Assembly (NCBI GenBank): GCA_023251455.1
Contig: JAHEYT010000039.1
Location: 32,607-96,606 of the forward strand
DNA length: 64,000 bases
From: Bacteroidota bacterium
GTDB lineage: Bacteria > Bacteroidota > Bacteroidia > Bacteroidales > Prolixibacteraceae
Direction of reading: 5' to 3'
This document shows, one piece after another, positions 52,159-62,174 of the stretch. The first letter of the stretch is position 1; each line of letters begins with the position of its first letter. Under the pieces are notes generated by a model. It was not told the DNA's origin, did no database searches, and saw only the letters and a program-made list of their open reading frames with translations. The position numbers and the translations under genes were made by a program.

Positions 52159-53400
52159 ATGGACCGACGCAACGCATTTAAATTTTTATCCATTTTAGGT
52201 CTGGCACCTTTGGCTGTCCGCGTTCAGGCATCAACTCCGGTTGTGGCTCCTGAAATTGTTGACCGTAAATACTGGTTGAACGTGCTGATGAAAATTGCCG
52301 ATCCTTTGTTAGAATCTTTGAGTAGGGGAGAACTCCGGAAAAACATGCCGGTTGAATGCAAATCGGGCATGGATGCCGATCGCCGAAAAGTGACTTATCT
52401 GGAAGCATTCGGAAGGCTAATGGCTGGTATGTCGCCCTGGTTAGAATTGGGCGTTGATGAGACTGAAGAAGGACAACTCCGAAAGAAATACATTGCTCTT
52501 GCACAGAAAAGCATGAAAATGGCAGTTGATCCGAAGTCGCCCGACTTGATGAACTTCACCGAGGGCGGACAGCCTTTGGTTGATGCGGCATTTTTGGCTC
52601 ACGCCATACTGCGCGCTCCAAATGTTTTGTGGGTTCAGCTTGATCAAACAACCAAACAACAACTCGTTGCTGCGATGAAAAGCAGTCGGGTGATTACTCC
52701 GGGCTATAGCAATTGGTTGCTGTTTAGTGCAATGGTCGAAGCATTCCTGCTTTTTGCCGGTGAGCAGCATGACGAATTGCGCATGGATCTGGCCATCCGG
52801 AAGCACATGGAATGGTACAAAGGCGACGGAATGTATGGCGACGGTCCAGATTTTCACTGGGATTATTACAACAGTTTTGTGATTCAGCCCATGTTGGTTG
52901 ACATTTTGGGTGAATTGATGAAGCACAGCAAAAAGTACGAAAAGACTACTGAAACAGTGATAAAGCGGGCTCAACGCTATGCCGATATTCAGGAACGGTT
53001 AATTTCTCCGGAAGGAACTTTTCCTGCGATTGGGCGTTCGTTGCCATACCGTTTTGGCGCTTTTCAATTGTTGGCGCAAATGGCTTTGCAACATCGTTTG
53101 TCTGACGACTTAAAGCCAGCACAGGTTCGGTCAGCTTTGTCGGCAGTTATTCAGCGCATGATTGAAGCACCTGAAGTATTCGATTCAAACGGTTGGTTGC
53201 GTATCGGGTTTTTTGGACATCAACCCAATATAGCAGAATCGTACATTTCAACCGGAAGTTTGTATCTGTGTTCAGTAGGATTACTGCCGTTGGGATTGCC
53301 TCCCTCTGATCCTTTCTGGGCTGATGCTCCGATGGACTGGACTTCAAAAAAAATATGGAGAGGTGAGGATTTTAAACCTGACCATGCATTTAATGATTAA
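52159..53400 (+). CDS. DUF2264 protein (putative exported uronidase-like enzyme)
   Basis: The 413-residue protein has the DUF2264 architecture, an all-helical domain of the (alpha/alpha)6 barrel type. Segments include WLELGVDE, YSNWLLFSAMVEAFLLFAG, GDGPDFHWDYYNSFVIQPML and FPAIGRSLPYRFGAFQLL. The N-terminus (RRNAFKFLSILGLAPLAVRVQA) is a signal peptide with a twin-arginine-like RR, so export by Tat or Sec is likely. DUF2264 has been linked to beta-glucuronidase-type glycoside hydrolases; I recall this association but cannot check it here. Between kduI and kduD it probably feeds uronate units into the pathway. Confidence 0.85.
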   Translation: MDRRNAFKFLSILGLAPLAVRVQASTPVVAPEIVDRKYWLNVLMKIADPLLESLSRGELRKNMPVECKSGMDADRRKVTYLEAFGRLMAGMSPWLELGVDETEEGQLRKKYIALAQKSMKMAVDPKSPDLMNFTEGGQPLVDAAFLAHAILRAPNVLWVQLDQTTKQQLVAAMKSSRVITPGYSNWLLFSAMVEAFLLFAGEQHDELRMDLAIRKHMEWYKGDGMYGDGPDFHWDYYNSFVIQPMLVDILGELMKHSKKYEKTTETVIKRAQRYADIQERLISPEGTFPAIGRSLPYRFGAFQLLAQMALQHRLSDDLKPAQVRSALSAVIQRMIEAPEVFDSNGWLRIGFFGHQPNIAESYISTGSLYLCSVGLLPLGLPPSDPFWADAPMDWTSKKIWRGEDFKPDHAFND

Positions 53401-53433
53401 TTCAGGAATTAAAACAAATTAAAAATAAACGAT

Positions 53434-54234
53434 ATGAACGAATTATTTGATTTAGCCGGAAAAGTTGCCCTGATTACTGGTGGAACTCATGGTATAGGAA
53501 TGGCCATTGGCAAAGTGCTTGGTCAGGCAGGGGCTAAAATTTGTGTAAACGATTTGAGCGAAGAAAAACTTGAAGCCTGCAAAGCGCAATACAAAGCTGT
53601 TGGCATCGATGTTTTTACTGTTGTATTTAATGTAACCGACGAAGCAGATGTTGACAGAGGAATTTCAATCATCGAAAAGGAAGTTGGTTCGGTTGATATA
53701 TTGGTAAACAATGCCGGAATCATCAAACGTATTCCAATCCTCGACATGCCAATTGCCGATTTCAAACAGGTTATTGATGTTGATTTGGTTGCTCCATTGA
53801 TCGTTGGCAAACGAGTAGCTCCCGGAATGATTGCCAAACGTTCAGGCAAAATCATCAACATGTGTTCAATGATGAGTGTTTACGGTCGGAACTCGGTTTC
53901 AGCCTATGCCTCAGCAAAAGGAGGTTTAAAACTTTTAACTGCAAACATGTGCTGTGAGTGGGCAAAATACAATCTTCAGATTAATGGCATAGGCCCTGGT
54001 TATATTGTTACGGCTCAAACTGGACCTATCCGCGAAAATGGTCATCCGTTTAACGATTTGGTTATGACTCGCACGCCTGCTGGTCGCTGGGGCGAACCCG
54101 AGGATGTTGCAAATGCAGCACTTTTCCTTGCATCAAAAGCCAGCAATTTTGTGAACGGACATATACTTTATGTTGACGGTGGTATCCTTGCAAATTTTGG
54201 TTATGTGAAAGGTGAAAATGAAATTCCGATGTAA
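53434..54234 (+). CDS. kduD: 2-dehydro-3-deoxy-D-gluconate 5-dehydrogenase (gluconate 5-dehydrogenase family)
   Basis: KduD is a short-chain dehydrogenase that reduces the product of KduI to 2-keto-3-deoxygluconate. The 266-residue protein has the NAD(P) motif TGGTHGIG (15-22), NNAG (92-95), catalytic Ser near MCSMMS and the YxxxK pair Tyr158/Lys162 in SAYASAKGG. The C-terminus ends NGHILYVDGGILANFGYVKG, typical of the family. It closes the kduI cluster, 33 bases after the DUF2264 gene, and is followed by a very strong terminator before susC. KDG kinase and aldolase genes are not in the window. Confidence 0.92.
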   Translation: MNELFDLAGKVALITGGTHGIGMAIGKVLGQAGAKICVNDLSEEKLEACKAQYKAVGIDVFTVVFNVTDEADVDRGISIIEKEVGSVDILVNNAGIIKRIPILDMPIADFKQVIDVDLVAPLIVGKRVAPGMIAKRSGKIINMCSMMSVYGRNSVSAYASAKGGLKLLTANMCCEWAKYNLQINGIGPGYIVTAQTGPIRENGHPFNDLVMTRTPAGRWGEPEDVANAALFLASKASNFVNGHILYVDGGILANFGYVKGENEIPM

Positions 54235-54287
54235 ATAAGGAGTATTTGGTCTTTTTATTTTGTTGGAGAAGCTTAAATCCGATCATT

Positions 54288-54336
54288 TAAAGGGTTAAAA
54301 TCAGGCATTTTTCCTGATTTTAACCCTTTATTTTTT
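54288..54336 (+). terminator. Strong rho-independent terminator after kduD
   Basis: Arms 54288-54305 and 54313-54330 (TAAAGGGTTAAAATCAGG and CCTGATTTTAACCCTTTA) are perfect 18-bp complements around CATTTTT. TTTTTT follows. Confidence 0.93.
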
Positions 54337-54931
54337 ACAAATCCGGTCAAAAAATCAAATACTTTCCCCGTTCATCGCACGTGTTTTTTATGAAATATAG
54401 CTAAGTACAGCAATATTGTTGTGTGTTAAATTTCTGTAAATTAATGATGTGGTTATACGTAAGCCATATTAATGAGCTTGAAAAATGCTATTAAAAATTC
54501 TACTAGTCAGGAAAATGTTTTTTTTAACACATATTAACATTAACCACTCTCACCATTTTTACCATACCTTAGTATCGTTAATTTAATCACGCAAAAATTC
54601 AATTAACGCACGCAAACACAAACAAGATCGAAGAAACTGGTTATTTTTAATGATCGGGCTTTTAAGTTACATCTACTGCACAATGTAATTAGTCTGATTT
54701 CTTTCAAAAATCGCACAGGCCTTTCGGCTGTTTTTTCATGTTTTGATGTTTGCATTTAGTTAAATGAAACTCCAGAGGGAGTTCACAAACGAGTAATAAA
54801 CCAAATTATTCATATAAATTAAATGCCTATGTAAGTCTCTGAAATTAAAGAATCCAGAAGTCATTCATTCGACTTTCTTTAATCAAGTTGTTTCTAATCA
54901 CGTTATTATCACAAATTAAACATTAAAATTT
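54337..54931 (+). other. Long gene-free leader region upstream of susC
   Basis: This stretch of about 595 bases has no convincing reading frame on either strand. It contains a small hairpin with a T run at 54715-54736 (ACAGGCC with GGCTGT, then six T) and a perfect 6-bp stem at 54768-54783 (AACTCC/GGAGTT). I found no good TTTG/TAnnTTTG pair. Separate regulation of susCD through a long leader is an inference. Confidence 0.5.
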
Positions 54932-57900
54932 ATGAAAAAAAGTAAATTAAAAGGTATCTGGAGAATTTCAGCATTGCTGTTGTTCTCGTGCTTTTTAGCT
55001 CTTACCTCTTATGCGCAACAAAAATCACTATCCGGAACGGTTATTGGTGAAGACGGAGCTCCGATTCCTGGAGTTACTGTAGTTGTTAAAGGAACTACAA
55101 CCGGTACTATTACCGACATGGATGGAAAATTCAGTTTTTCCGCACCGGCTACTTCGAAAACGTTAAGTATTTCCTACATTGGTTTGAAAACTCAGGAATT
55201 TGAAATCGGTACTCAAACTGTTTTCAATGTTACCATGGTTTCTGAAACTATTGGTGTTGACGAAGTTGTAGTTGTTGGTTATGGTACTCGTAAGAAAGAG
55301 GAAATAACCGGATCTATTTCAACTGTATCTAACGAGCAGATGAAAATTTCGAGTGCACCAAGTGTGGTAAGTCGTATGCAGGGTCAAATTTCAGGGGTAA
55401 CTGTAAACTCAGGTAACACTCCAGGTTCTGACGCTGTAATTCGTATTCATGGTATTGGTACAATTAATAATGCCGATCCATTGTATGTTATCGACGGTGT
55501 TCCTGTTGGCCCGGGTAATAATATTAACCCTAACGACGTTGAGTCGATTTCTGTATTAAAAGATGCTTCTTCATCGGCTATTTATGGTAGTCGTGGTGCG
55601 AACGGTGTAATTTTGATTACCACCAAACACGGACGTCAAAATCAGGAAGCAACTGTAACTTTGTCTGTTCGGACAGGTATTTCAAACGCAACCAACCAGT
55701 ACGACATGCTGAATACAGCTGATTACGGTAAGGCTGTGTTTTTGCAGAAGGCAAATGGCTATTCATTTGCTTCACAATATGGAAATGGAACTTCTCCTGT
55801 AATTCCTGATTATATTCTGCCTACAGCTGCTATGGAAGGTGATCCTGCTGCTGATGCTTCGAAATATAGCTATCCAGGTAACCCGATTTATAAAGCCAAC
55901 AAATTGGGAACCAATTGGTTTGATGAGATCTATCGTACTGGAGTAATTCAGGAATATGATCTTTCTATATCAGGTGGTGGTGCTAAGTCAACCTACTCAT
56001 TATCTTCAAATTATTTGAGCGAAGAAGGTTTCTTGATTCATACCGGTTTTAAAAGATACAACTTCCGCGTGAATGCTGATACCAAATTTGGTAACTGGCT
56101 GAAAGTTGGAGAATCACTTCAGGCTATTATGGTTCACCAAAATGGTGATTTAGGAAACAATGGTGAAGGTAATGCAGTTTCAATGGCTTACCGTATGCAG
56201 CCAATCGTTCCTGTTTACGACATCATGGGTAATTTTGCAGGAACAAAAGCTCCCGGAACTGGAAATGCTGCCAACCCAGTGGCTTTGCTCGATCATGCAA
56301 AAAATAACGATGGCAAATGGTTCCGCGTGCTTGGCAATATCTACGGTGAAGCTACCTTAATGCAAGGTTTAACTGTTAAGAGTTTGTTCGGTTACAACAT
56401 GGGACAGTGGAATGCCAAAAATTATACTATTCCAACTTACGAAAATGCTGAACCAAACATGGTTCCCGGTTTGGGTATTGAATCAAACTATTCGATTTTA
56501 TGGAACTGGTCGAACACGATTAATTTTAATAAGACCTTTAAAGACATTCATTCCATCAATGTAGTTTTAGGAACTGAAGCTGTTAATAACACTTATCAGT
56601 GGTTAACTGCCGGACGTAGTCAATATTTCTCACTATCTCCTGAATATATGCAACTCGCCTCTGGTGAGTCTAATAAAGTGAACGACGGAAATGGCTCTTC
56701 ATGGTCATTATTCTCTCAGTTTGGTCGTGCCAATTATGACTTGATGGGAAAATATTTCTTCGAAGCCACAGTACGTCGCGACGGTTCTTCAAGATTTGGA
56801 GCCGACAATCGTTACGGAATTTTCCCTGCTGCATCAGCTGCTTGGGAAGTGAGCAAAGAAAGCTTTATGGCCAGTTCAAAAACCTGGTTAGATATGCTTA
56901 AAGTTAGAGCGGGTTGGGGTCAGTCGGGTAACGACCAGATTGGAGAATACAACATGTACTCTACTTTTGGAACCAATGGCTATACTGCCGCTTATAATTT
57001 AAATGGAACAACAGGTTCTGCTATTGCTGGATTTGAACCATCAACAAAAGGTAATGCTGATGTGAGCTGGGAAACTACTCAAACAGTTAATGCTGGTGTT
57101 AATGCATCTATGTTGAATAAAAAACTGACTGTAGCTGTTGATGTATGGCAACGAAAAACTTCGGATATGCTTTACCGTTTAAGTGTACCTCAGGTAATGG
57201 GTATTGCACGTCCTCCTTTCGTAAATATTGGTGAAATGAAGAATACCGGTGTTGATATTGAAGTTGGATACCGCAATACTTTAATGGCTGGTAAACTGTC
57301 ATATGCTGTTAATGCTACCTGGTCGCATTATAAAAACGTTGTTGAATCACTTTCAAACAATTTGAAAGAAGTGGTTGGATACTCAGAACGTCAGGTTGAA
57401 TATACCCGCGCAACTGCTGGTATGGCTTATCCGATGTTCTATGGTTTGATTGCTGATGGTATCATCCAGACTGCTGCTGAAGCTGCTGCTGCTCCTCAGT
57501 TTGCAGACTACACTACAGTAGGTCACTATAAATACCGCGATTTGAATGGTGATGGTTTAATTACAATGGACAAAGACCGTACTTTTATCGGCGACCCTCA
57601 TCCTAAGTTTGTTGGAGGTTTAAATGTTGATTTGGGATATGGCAATTTCGATTTGAACATGTTCTTCTACGGAAGTTATGGTAATGAATTGATCAACTAC
57701 GTAAGCCGCTGGATCGATTATGGCCAGTTCGTTGGTGGATTAAGTCAAGATGCTCTTCATGAAACATGGACGCCAACTAATACTGGCGCAAGATTGCCAA
57801 AACTTGATGGTGCATCACGTTCACAGGAAGCTTCAACTGCCTTTATCGAAGACGGATCTTTCCTTAGACTGAAAACTGCAAGATTAGGTTATACTCTTCC

Positions 57901-58108
57901 TGAAAGTGTACTTGCTAAGGTTAAACTGAAAAGCTTGAGAGTGTATTTGCAGGCAACTAACTTGTTCACCCTTACTAAATACCGTGGTCTCGATCCTGAA
58001 GTAAATACTTTGACTAATACAGCTGGTGAAGGTAACCGCATGGGAGTTGATAAAGGATCATGGCCAACACCTCGTCAGATTACATTGGGTTTGACCCTAG
58101 GTCTGTAA
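54932..58108 (+). CDS. SusC/RagA TonB-linked outer-membrane transporter
   Basis: The 1058-residue transporter has a signal peptide (residues ~1-28, ending SYAQ). A carboxypeptidase-regulatory-like domain follows (~33-110, LSGTVIGEDGAPIPGVTVVV). The TonB box DEVVVVGYGTRKKEEITGSI comes next (~110-130), then the plug (~130-235, RIHGIGTINNADPLYVIDGV and SSAIYGSRGANGVILITTK) and a barrel ending ITLGLTLGL. There is no STN domain, so it is a transport, not a sigma-signalling, receptor. With the SusD protein 37 bases downstream it forms the uptake complex, presumably for the oligouronides broken down by KduI and KduD. Confidence 0.96.
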   Translation: MKKSKLKGIWRISALLLFSCFLALTSYAQQKSLSGTVIGEDGAPIPGVTVVVKGTTTGTITDMDGKFSFSAPATSKTLSISYIGLKTQEFEIGTQTVFNVTMVSETIGVDEVVVVGYGTRKKEEITGSISTVSNEQMKISSAPSVVSRMQGQISGVTVNSGNTPGSDAVIRIHGIGTINNADPLYVIDGVPVGPGNNINPNDVESISVLKDASSSAIYGSRGANGVILITTKHGRQNQEATVTLSVRTGISNATNQYDMLNTADYGKAVFLQKANGYSFASQYGNGTSPVIPDYILPTAAMEGDPAADASKYSYPGNPIYKANKLGTNWFDEIYRTGVIQEYDLSISGGGAKSTYSLSSNYLSEEGFLIHTGFKRYNFRVNADTKFGNWLKVGESLQAIMVHQNGDLGNNGEGNAVSMAYRMQPIVPVYDIMGNFAGTKAPGTGNAANPVALLDHAKNNDGKWFRVLGNIYGEATLMQGLTVKSLFGYNMGQWNAKNYTIPTYENAEPNMVPGLGIESNYSILWNWSNTINFNKTFKDIHSINVVLGTEAVNNTYQWLTAGRSQYFSLSPEYMQLASGESNKVNDGNGSSWSLFSQFGRANYDLMGKYFFEATVRRDGSSRFGADNRYGIFPAASAAWEVSKESFMASSKTWLDMLKVRAGWGQSGNDQIGEYNMYSTFGTNGYTAAYNLNGTTGSAIAGFEPSTKGNADVSWETTQTVNAGVNASMLNKKLTVAVDVWQRKTSDMLYRLSVPQVMGIARPPFVNIGEMKNTGVDIEVGYRNTLMAGKLSYAVNATWSHYKNVVESLSNNLKEVVGYSERQVEYTRATAGMAYPMFYGLIADGIIQTAAEAAAAPQFADYTTVGHYKYRDLNGDGLITMDKDRTFIGDPHPKFVGGLNVDLGYGNFDLNMFFYGSYGNELINYVSRWIDYGQFVGGLSQDALHETWTPTNTGARLPKLDGASRSQEASTAFIEDGSFLRLKTARLGYTLPESVLAKVKLKSLRVYLQATNLFTLTKYRGLDPEVNTLTNTAGEGNRMGVDKGSWPTPRQITLGLTLGL

Positions 58109-58145
58109 TATTTATGAATAGTATTAATTTTAAACAAAGGATGAT

Positions 58146-59933
58146 ATGAAAAAATTATCAATAATAATGGCTACCGTTTTTCTAATGGCCATATCTTTTT
58201 CTTGCGCAGATTCATTTTTGGATAAAAAGCCGCTTGGATCGACTTCCGAAGATGTATTCTATACCGAAAAGGGCGTTAATGCTTTGTTGACCGGAGCTTA
58301 CAGTATGGTTAAAGGGTCGGCTTTATGGACTGTTAGCTGGGGTGCATCTATCACAAACTGGACTTACGGATCTGTTGCTTCTGATGATGGAGCCAAAGGT
58401 TCATATATTGGCGACCAGATTCCAATCAATGAAATTGAACAATGGAACGCATCAACTACCAATAATTATCCTGCTGACAAGTGGATCTTAAATATTGGTA
58501 TGGGTGTTAATCGTTGTAATATCGTATTGAACGTAATCGCTAAAACTCCGGATTTGTCTGAAGCAACAGCTAATGGATTAAAAGCTGAAGCACGCTTCCT
58601 GAGAGCTTTATACTATTTCGAATCATGGTTGGTTTTTGGTGAAAAAGTTCCACTGATCCCTGAAGATAAAGTTGATGTTGCCAATACAATTAGCAATGAT
58701 AATGCTCCTGGCGCTGTATTGAAATTCATCATCGACGACCTGACATTTGCTGCCGCTAACCTTCCTGAAAAACAGGCTCAGCCTGGCCGTGCAACCAAGT
58801 ATGCTGCAATGGCCCTTGCTGCCCGCGCACACCTTCAGGTACTGGATTACGCCAGTGCAAAACCTTTGTTGGACAACATTATCAACAGTGGCAAATTTAC
58901 ACTTGCTGATAAATTCTTTGATAACTTCCGGATTGCAAAAAATAACAATTCAGAATCAATTTTCGAAATCCAGAGGAATGTGAATGACATCAACGAATCG
59001 TTGAATGGTGAAATGGGAATTGGTTTGAATGCACCTTATGCTCCTGAATTGGGTATGTGCTGTGGTTTCCACCAGCCAACTCAAAACCTGGCCAATGCTT
59101 TTAAAGTTGACGCAGCCGGTTTGCCATTGTTCGACACTTTCAACAACACTGATTTGAAAAATGATGCTGGAATTGCCTCTTCTGCAGAATTCATTCCTGC
59201 TACAGATCTTCTTGATCCTCGTATTGACTTCACCATGGGTCGCCGTGGTCTTCCATACATGGATTGGGGTATCATGCGTGGTCAGGACTGGATCCGCGAC
59301 CAAGCATGGGGTGGACCTTATGTAACTGTTGAAAAAACGTTCTTTTATAAATCAGAACGTGGAAGCTTGTCAACTACTACTGGTTGGCAGACAGGTATCA
59401 ATGCCAATAACTTCCGTTACCTTCGTTTAGGTCATATTTTATTGTGGAGAGCTGAAGTTGCTGCTTCTGAAGGCGATTTGGCTACTGCTTTAAAATATGT
59501 GAATATGATCCGTACAAGAGCTGACAAAGAAAAGGTTATGGGTAAAGTTAGTCTCTATAAATTGGGTGATGCTGCTATTAATACAGGTGATGCCTGGAAA
59601 CAGTATGTTGACTTCACTGTTCCTGCTGCTAACTACAAAATTGGAACTTATACCGCTTTTGCTAACAAAGACGAAGCCATGAGAGCTGTTCAATGGGAAC
59701 AACGCTTAGAATTTGCTACTGAAGGTATGCGCTTTTTCGATTTAAGACGTTGGGACAAAGCTAAACCAGGTAGCATGAAAGCAACATTGGAAGCTTTTGC
59801 AGCTGCTGATCAAAGAGTTAGACCTCTCGTAATGAAAGGTGCTACTTTTGATGAAAAGGATAAATATATGCCTGTTCCTCAAGTACAGTTAGATTTGCAA
59901 CCTGGTGTTTTAAAACAAAATACTGGTTACTAA
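58146..59933 (+). CDS. SusD/RagB outer-membrane lipoprotein
   Basis: The 595-residue protein is the substrate-binding lid of the SusC channel. The lipoprotein signal ends ISFSCADSFLDKKP, with the probable lipidated Cys20 and the family DKKP/LGSTSEDVFYTEKGV motif. Tetratricopeptide-like helices include LKAEARFLRALYYFESWLVFG. The C-terminal block ATEGMRFFDLRRWDKAKPG and YMPVPQVQLDLQPGVLKQN is typical. The gene is full length. A strong terminator follows, so susCD form a two-gene unit. The ligand is inferred from the neighbouring uronate genes. Confidence 0.95.
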   Translation: MKKLSIIMATVFLMAISFSCADSFLDKKPLGSTSEDVFYTEKGVNALLTGAYSMVKGSALWTVSWGASITNWTYGSVASDDGAKGSYIGDQIPINEIEQWNASTTNNYPADKWILNIGMGVNRCNIVLNVIAKTPDLSEATANGLKAEARFLRALYYFESWLVFGEKVPLIPEDKVDVANTISNDNAPGAVLKFIIDDLTFAAANLPEKQAQPGRATKYAAMALAARAHLQVLDYASAKPLLDNIINSGKFTLADKFFDNFRIAKNNNSESIFEIQRNVNDINESLNGEMGIGLNAPYAPELGMCCGFHQPTQNLANAFKVDAAGLPLFDTFNNTDLKNDAGIASSAEFIPATDLLDPRIDFTMGRRGLPYMDWGIMRGQDWIRDQAWGGPYVTVEKTFFYKSERGSLSTTTGWQTGINANNFRYLRLGHILLWRAEVAASEGDLATALKYVNMIRTRADKEKVMGKVSLYKLGDAAINTGDAWKQYVDFTVPAANYKIGTYTAFANKDEAMRAVQWEQRLEFATEGMRFFDLRRWDKAKPGSMKATLEAFAAADQRVRPLVMKGATFDEKDKYMPVPQVQLDLQPGVLKQNTGY

Positions 59934-59955
59934 TCGCATTGATTAAATTATAATG

Positions 59956-59992
59956 GCGGCCGTTGCATTTGATATGTAACGGCCGCTTTTTT
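59956..59992 (+). terminator. Rho-independent terminator of susCD
   Basis: GCGGCCGTT (59956-59964) and AACGGCCGC (59978-59986) pair perfectly. The inner GCAT/ATGT pairs extend the stem to about 13 bp. TTTTTT follows. Confidence 0.92.
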
Positions 59993-60026
59993 ATTATATT
60001 TAGTCCGAAATACCTAACATTCTCCC

Positions 60027-61259
60027 ATGGTACTAAATTATATCTGGATTTTTTTCTTTGTTGTAGCTTTTATTATTGGTCTTGCTAAACTCTTTTTTCT
60101 GGGCGATATGAATATCTTTCCAGCGATGATGAGTTCAACTTTCGACATGGCTAAAACAGGATTCGAAATATCCCTGGGGCTGACCGGAGTTTTAACTCTG
60201 TGGATGGGTATTATGAAAATTGGAGAAAAGGGCGGAGTTGTTAAAGTATTCTCCCGATTCGTCGGTCCGTTTTTTAATAAGCTATTTCCTACATTAGGAA
60301 AAAATCATCCGGCATATGGTTCAGTAATGATGAATATTGCTGCCAACATGCTAAATCTTGATAATGCTGCTACTCCAATGGGTCTAAAAGCTATGAAGGA
60401 GATGCAGGAAAGCAATCCGTCTCCGGATACAGCTTCCGATGCTCAGATTATGTTTTTGGTTTTGAATGCTTCGGGTTTGACCATTATTCCAATTAGCATC
60501 ATGGTTTACCGGTCTCAGCTGGGCGCAGCCAATCCTTCCGATATTTTTATCCCAATTCTTTTGGCGACTTTTTGTTCAACTCTGGCTGGTTTAATGGCCG
60601 TTGCCTGGCATCAGAAAATTAATCTGCTAGATAAGACTATTATGTCCTATATTGGGGGTTTGACTGTATTTATTGCCGGAATTATCTGGTACTTTTCCGG
60701 ATTGCCAAAAGATCAGATTCAAACCATATCGAGTGTATCCAGTAATTTATTTATTTTTTCAATCATTATTGGCTTTATTCTACTTGCTCTGCGGAAAAGG
60801 GTAAATGTTTATGATGCCTTTATTGAAGGTGCAAAAGATGGATTCCAAACCGCGGTTATGATTATTCCATACCTGATTGCGATTTTGGTTGCAATTGGTG
60901 TTTTTCGTGCTTCAGGAGCAATGGAATGGTTTATTTCAGGTATTAGCTGGTGCTTTCAGCAAATGGGGTTTAATACCGATTTTATACCGGCGTTACCAAC
61001 TGCTTTTATGAAATCGTTGAGTGGAAGCGGATCACGGGGAATGATGGTTGATGCCATGAAAATGTATGGTGCCGACTCATTTGCCGGGCGGGTAGCTTGT
61101 ACAGTTCAGGGTTCATCGGATACTACTTTTTATATTTTAGCTGTATATTTTGGCTCAGTTGGAATTAAAAATACACGCTATGCTTTGACATGCGCGCTAA
61201 TTGCCGATTTTGTTGGCGCTACGGCTGCAATCCTGATGGCGTATTTGTTTTTTCATTAA
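60027..61259 (+). CDS. SpmA/SpmB fusion-type membrane protein (nucleoside recognition domain)
   Basis: The 410-residue inner-membrane protein joins two Gate/nucleoside-recognition domains, like the separate spore maturation proteins SpmA and SpmB fused end to end. The first half contains GLTGVLTLWMGIMKIGEKGG, then NMLNLDNAATPMGLKAMKEM. The second half contains FIEGAKDGFQTAVMIIPYL, LPTAFMKSLSGSGSRGMMVD and VQGSSDTTFYILAVYFGSVG. About 10 hydrophobic segments are present. The organism need not sporulate, since Bacteroidota carry this fusion without sporulation. The substrate is unknown. The cyclophilin gene follows after 24 bases. Confidence 0.9.
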   Translation: MVLNYIWIFFFVVAFIIGLAKLFFLGDMNIFPAMMSSTFDMAKTGFEISLGLTGVLTLWMGIMKIGEKGGVVKVFSRFVGPFFNKLFPTLGKNHPAYGSVMMNIAANMLNLDNAATPMGLKAMKEMQESNPSPDTASDAQIMFLVLNASGLTIIPISIMVYRSQLGAANPSDIFIPILLATFCSTLAGLMAVAWHQKINLLDKTIMSYIGGLTVFIAGIIWYFSGLPKDQIQTISSVSSNLFIFSIIIGFILLALRKRVNVYDAFIEGAKDGFQTAVMIIPYLIAILVAIGVFRASGAMEWFISGISWCFQQMGFNTDFIPALPTAFMKSLSGSGSRGMMVDAMKMYGADSFAGRVACTVQGSSDTTFYILAVYFGSVGIKNTRYALTCALIADFVGATAAILMAYLFFH

Positions 61260-61283
61260 AACTTAAATCCTGAATTAAACTCA

Positions 61284-62135
61284 ATGAAAAGATTCATCTC
61301 AATGATTATCGTTTTATTCGCACTTTATGGGTGTAATCCATGGATTGCCGATGGGGTCAGAAAGCGCGACCTAAAACGCGACGTTGAACTGGTAACAGAC
61401 AAAGGTTCAATTATATTCAGGCTTTATGACGAAACTCCTTTACACCGGAATAATTTTTTGAAGCTTGTTAATCAGAGTTTTTACGACAGCATCATTTTTC
61501 ATCGAGTAATCAATAATTTTTTGATACAAACGGGTGATCCTGAAAGCAAGAACGCACTGGCTGATGCCTCGCTGGGAAATGGTGAGTTGCCATATGTTGT
61601 TCCGGCCGAAATCAATACAAAGTATTTTCATAAACGGGGAGCTGTTAATGCTGCAAGGACGGGCGATTTGGAAAATCCGGATCAGGCATCCAGTAGTACC
61701 CAGTTCACATTCATTCAACGGAAAGCGATGACTGACAGCATGATTAATGTAAGTGAGAGAAGAATCAATTATTATTTGGCTTACAATAAGGTTGTCCGGA
61801 ATCCTGCAAATCAGAATTTGGTTCGTAAAATTCGAGAATTAAGTTCTGCTGAAAATAATAAGGATAGCCTATCAATTTTTGAATCGAAACTCAACGAAAT
61901 GACTAAAGCTGAAATGGCCGAAATGGTTCCATACCGAATTCCTGTTGAACAACGGCAAGTTTATAAAACGATAGGCGGCAGTCCGCATCTTGATCAAAAC
62001 TATACTGTTTTTGGTGAAGTTATGAAGGGAATGGATGTTGTTGATCAGATCGCGGGTGTGGAGACCCGGAAAGCAGATGATCGTCCAATAAAGGACGTGC
62101 GGATAATCAAAGTTCAGTTGATTAAAAGAAAATAA
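61284..62135 (+). CDS. Lipoprotein cyclophilin-type peptidyl-prolyl isomerase
   Basis: The 283-residue protein has a lipoprotein signal ending LFALYGCNP, with Cys17 as the likely lipidation site. A cyclophilin domain follows, starting DVELVTDKGSIIFRLYDETP. Family segments are YDSIIFHRVINNFLIQTGDP and TVFGEVMKGMDVVDQIAGV near the C-terminus. An inserted helical region (~140-210) interrupts the fold, as in several Bacteroidota homologues. It should accelerate folding of exported proteins in the periplasm. It is probably cotranscribed with the SpmAB-type gene. Confidence 0.92.
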   Translation: MKRFISMIIVLFALYGCNPWIADGVRKRDLKRDVELVTDKGSIIFRLYDETPLHRNNFLKLVNQSFYDSIIFHRVINNFLIQTGDPESKNALADASLGNGELPYVVPAEINTKYFHKRGAVNAARTGDLENPDQASSSTQFTFIQRKAMTDSMINVSERRINYYLAYNKVVRNPANQNLVRKIRELSSAENNKDSLSIFESKLNEMTKAEMAEMVPYRIPVEQRQVYKTIGGSPHLDQNYTVFGEVMKGMDVVDQIAGVETRKADDRPIKDVRIIKVQLIKRK

Positions 62136-62174
62136 TACTAAAGCAAACTTTCGGCATATTTTGCATGATGATTT

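Noticed and set aside
60027..61259. Evidence for sporulation from the SpmA/SpmB-like gene
   Set aside because: Fused SpmA/B-type proteins occur in non-sporulating Bacteroidota, and no other sporulation gene is present.
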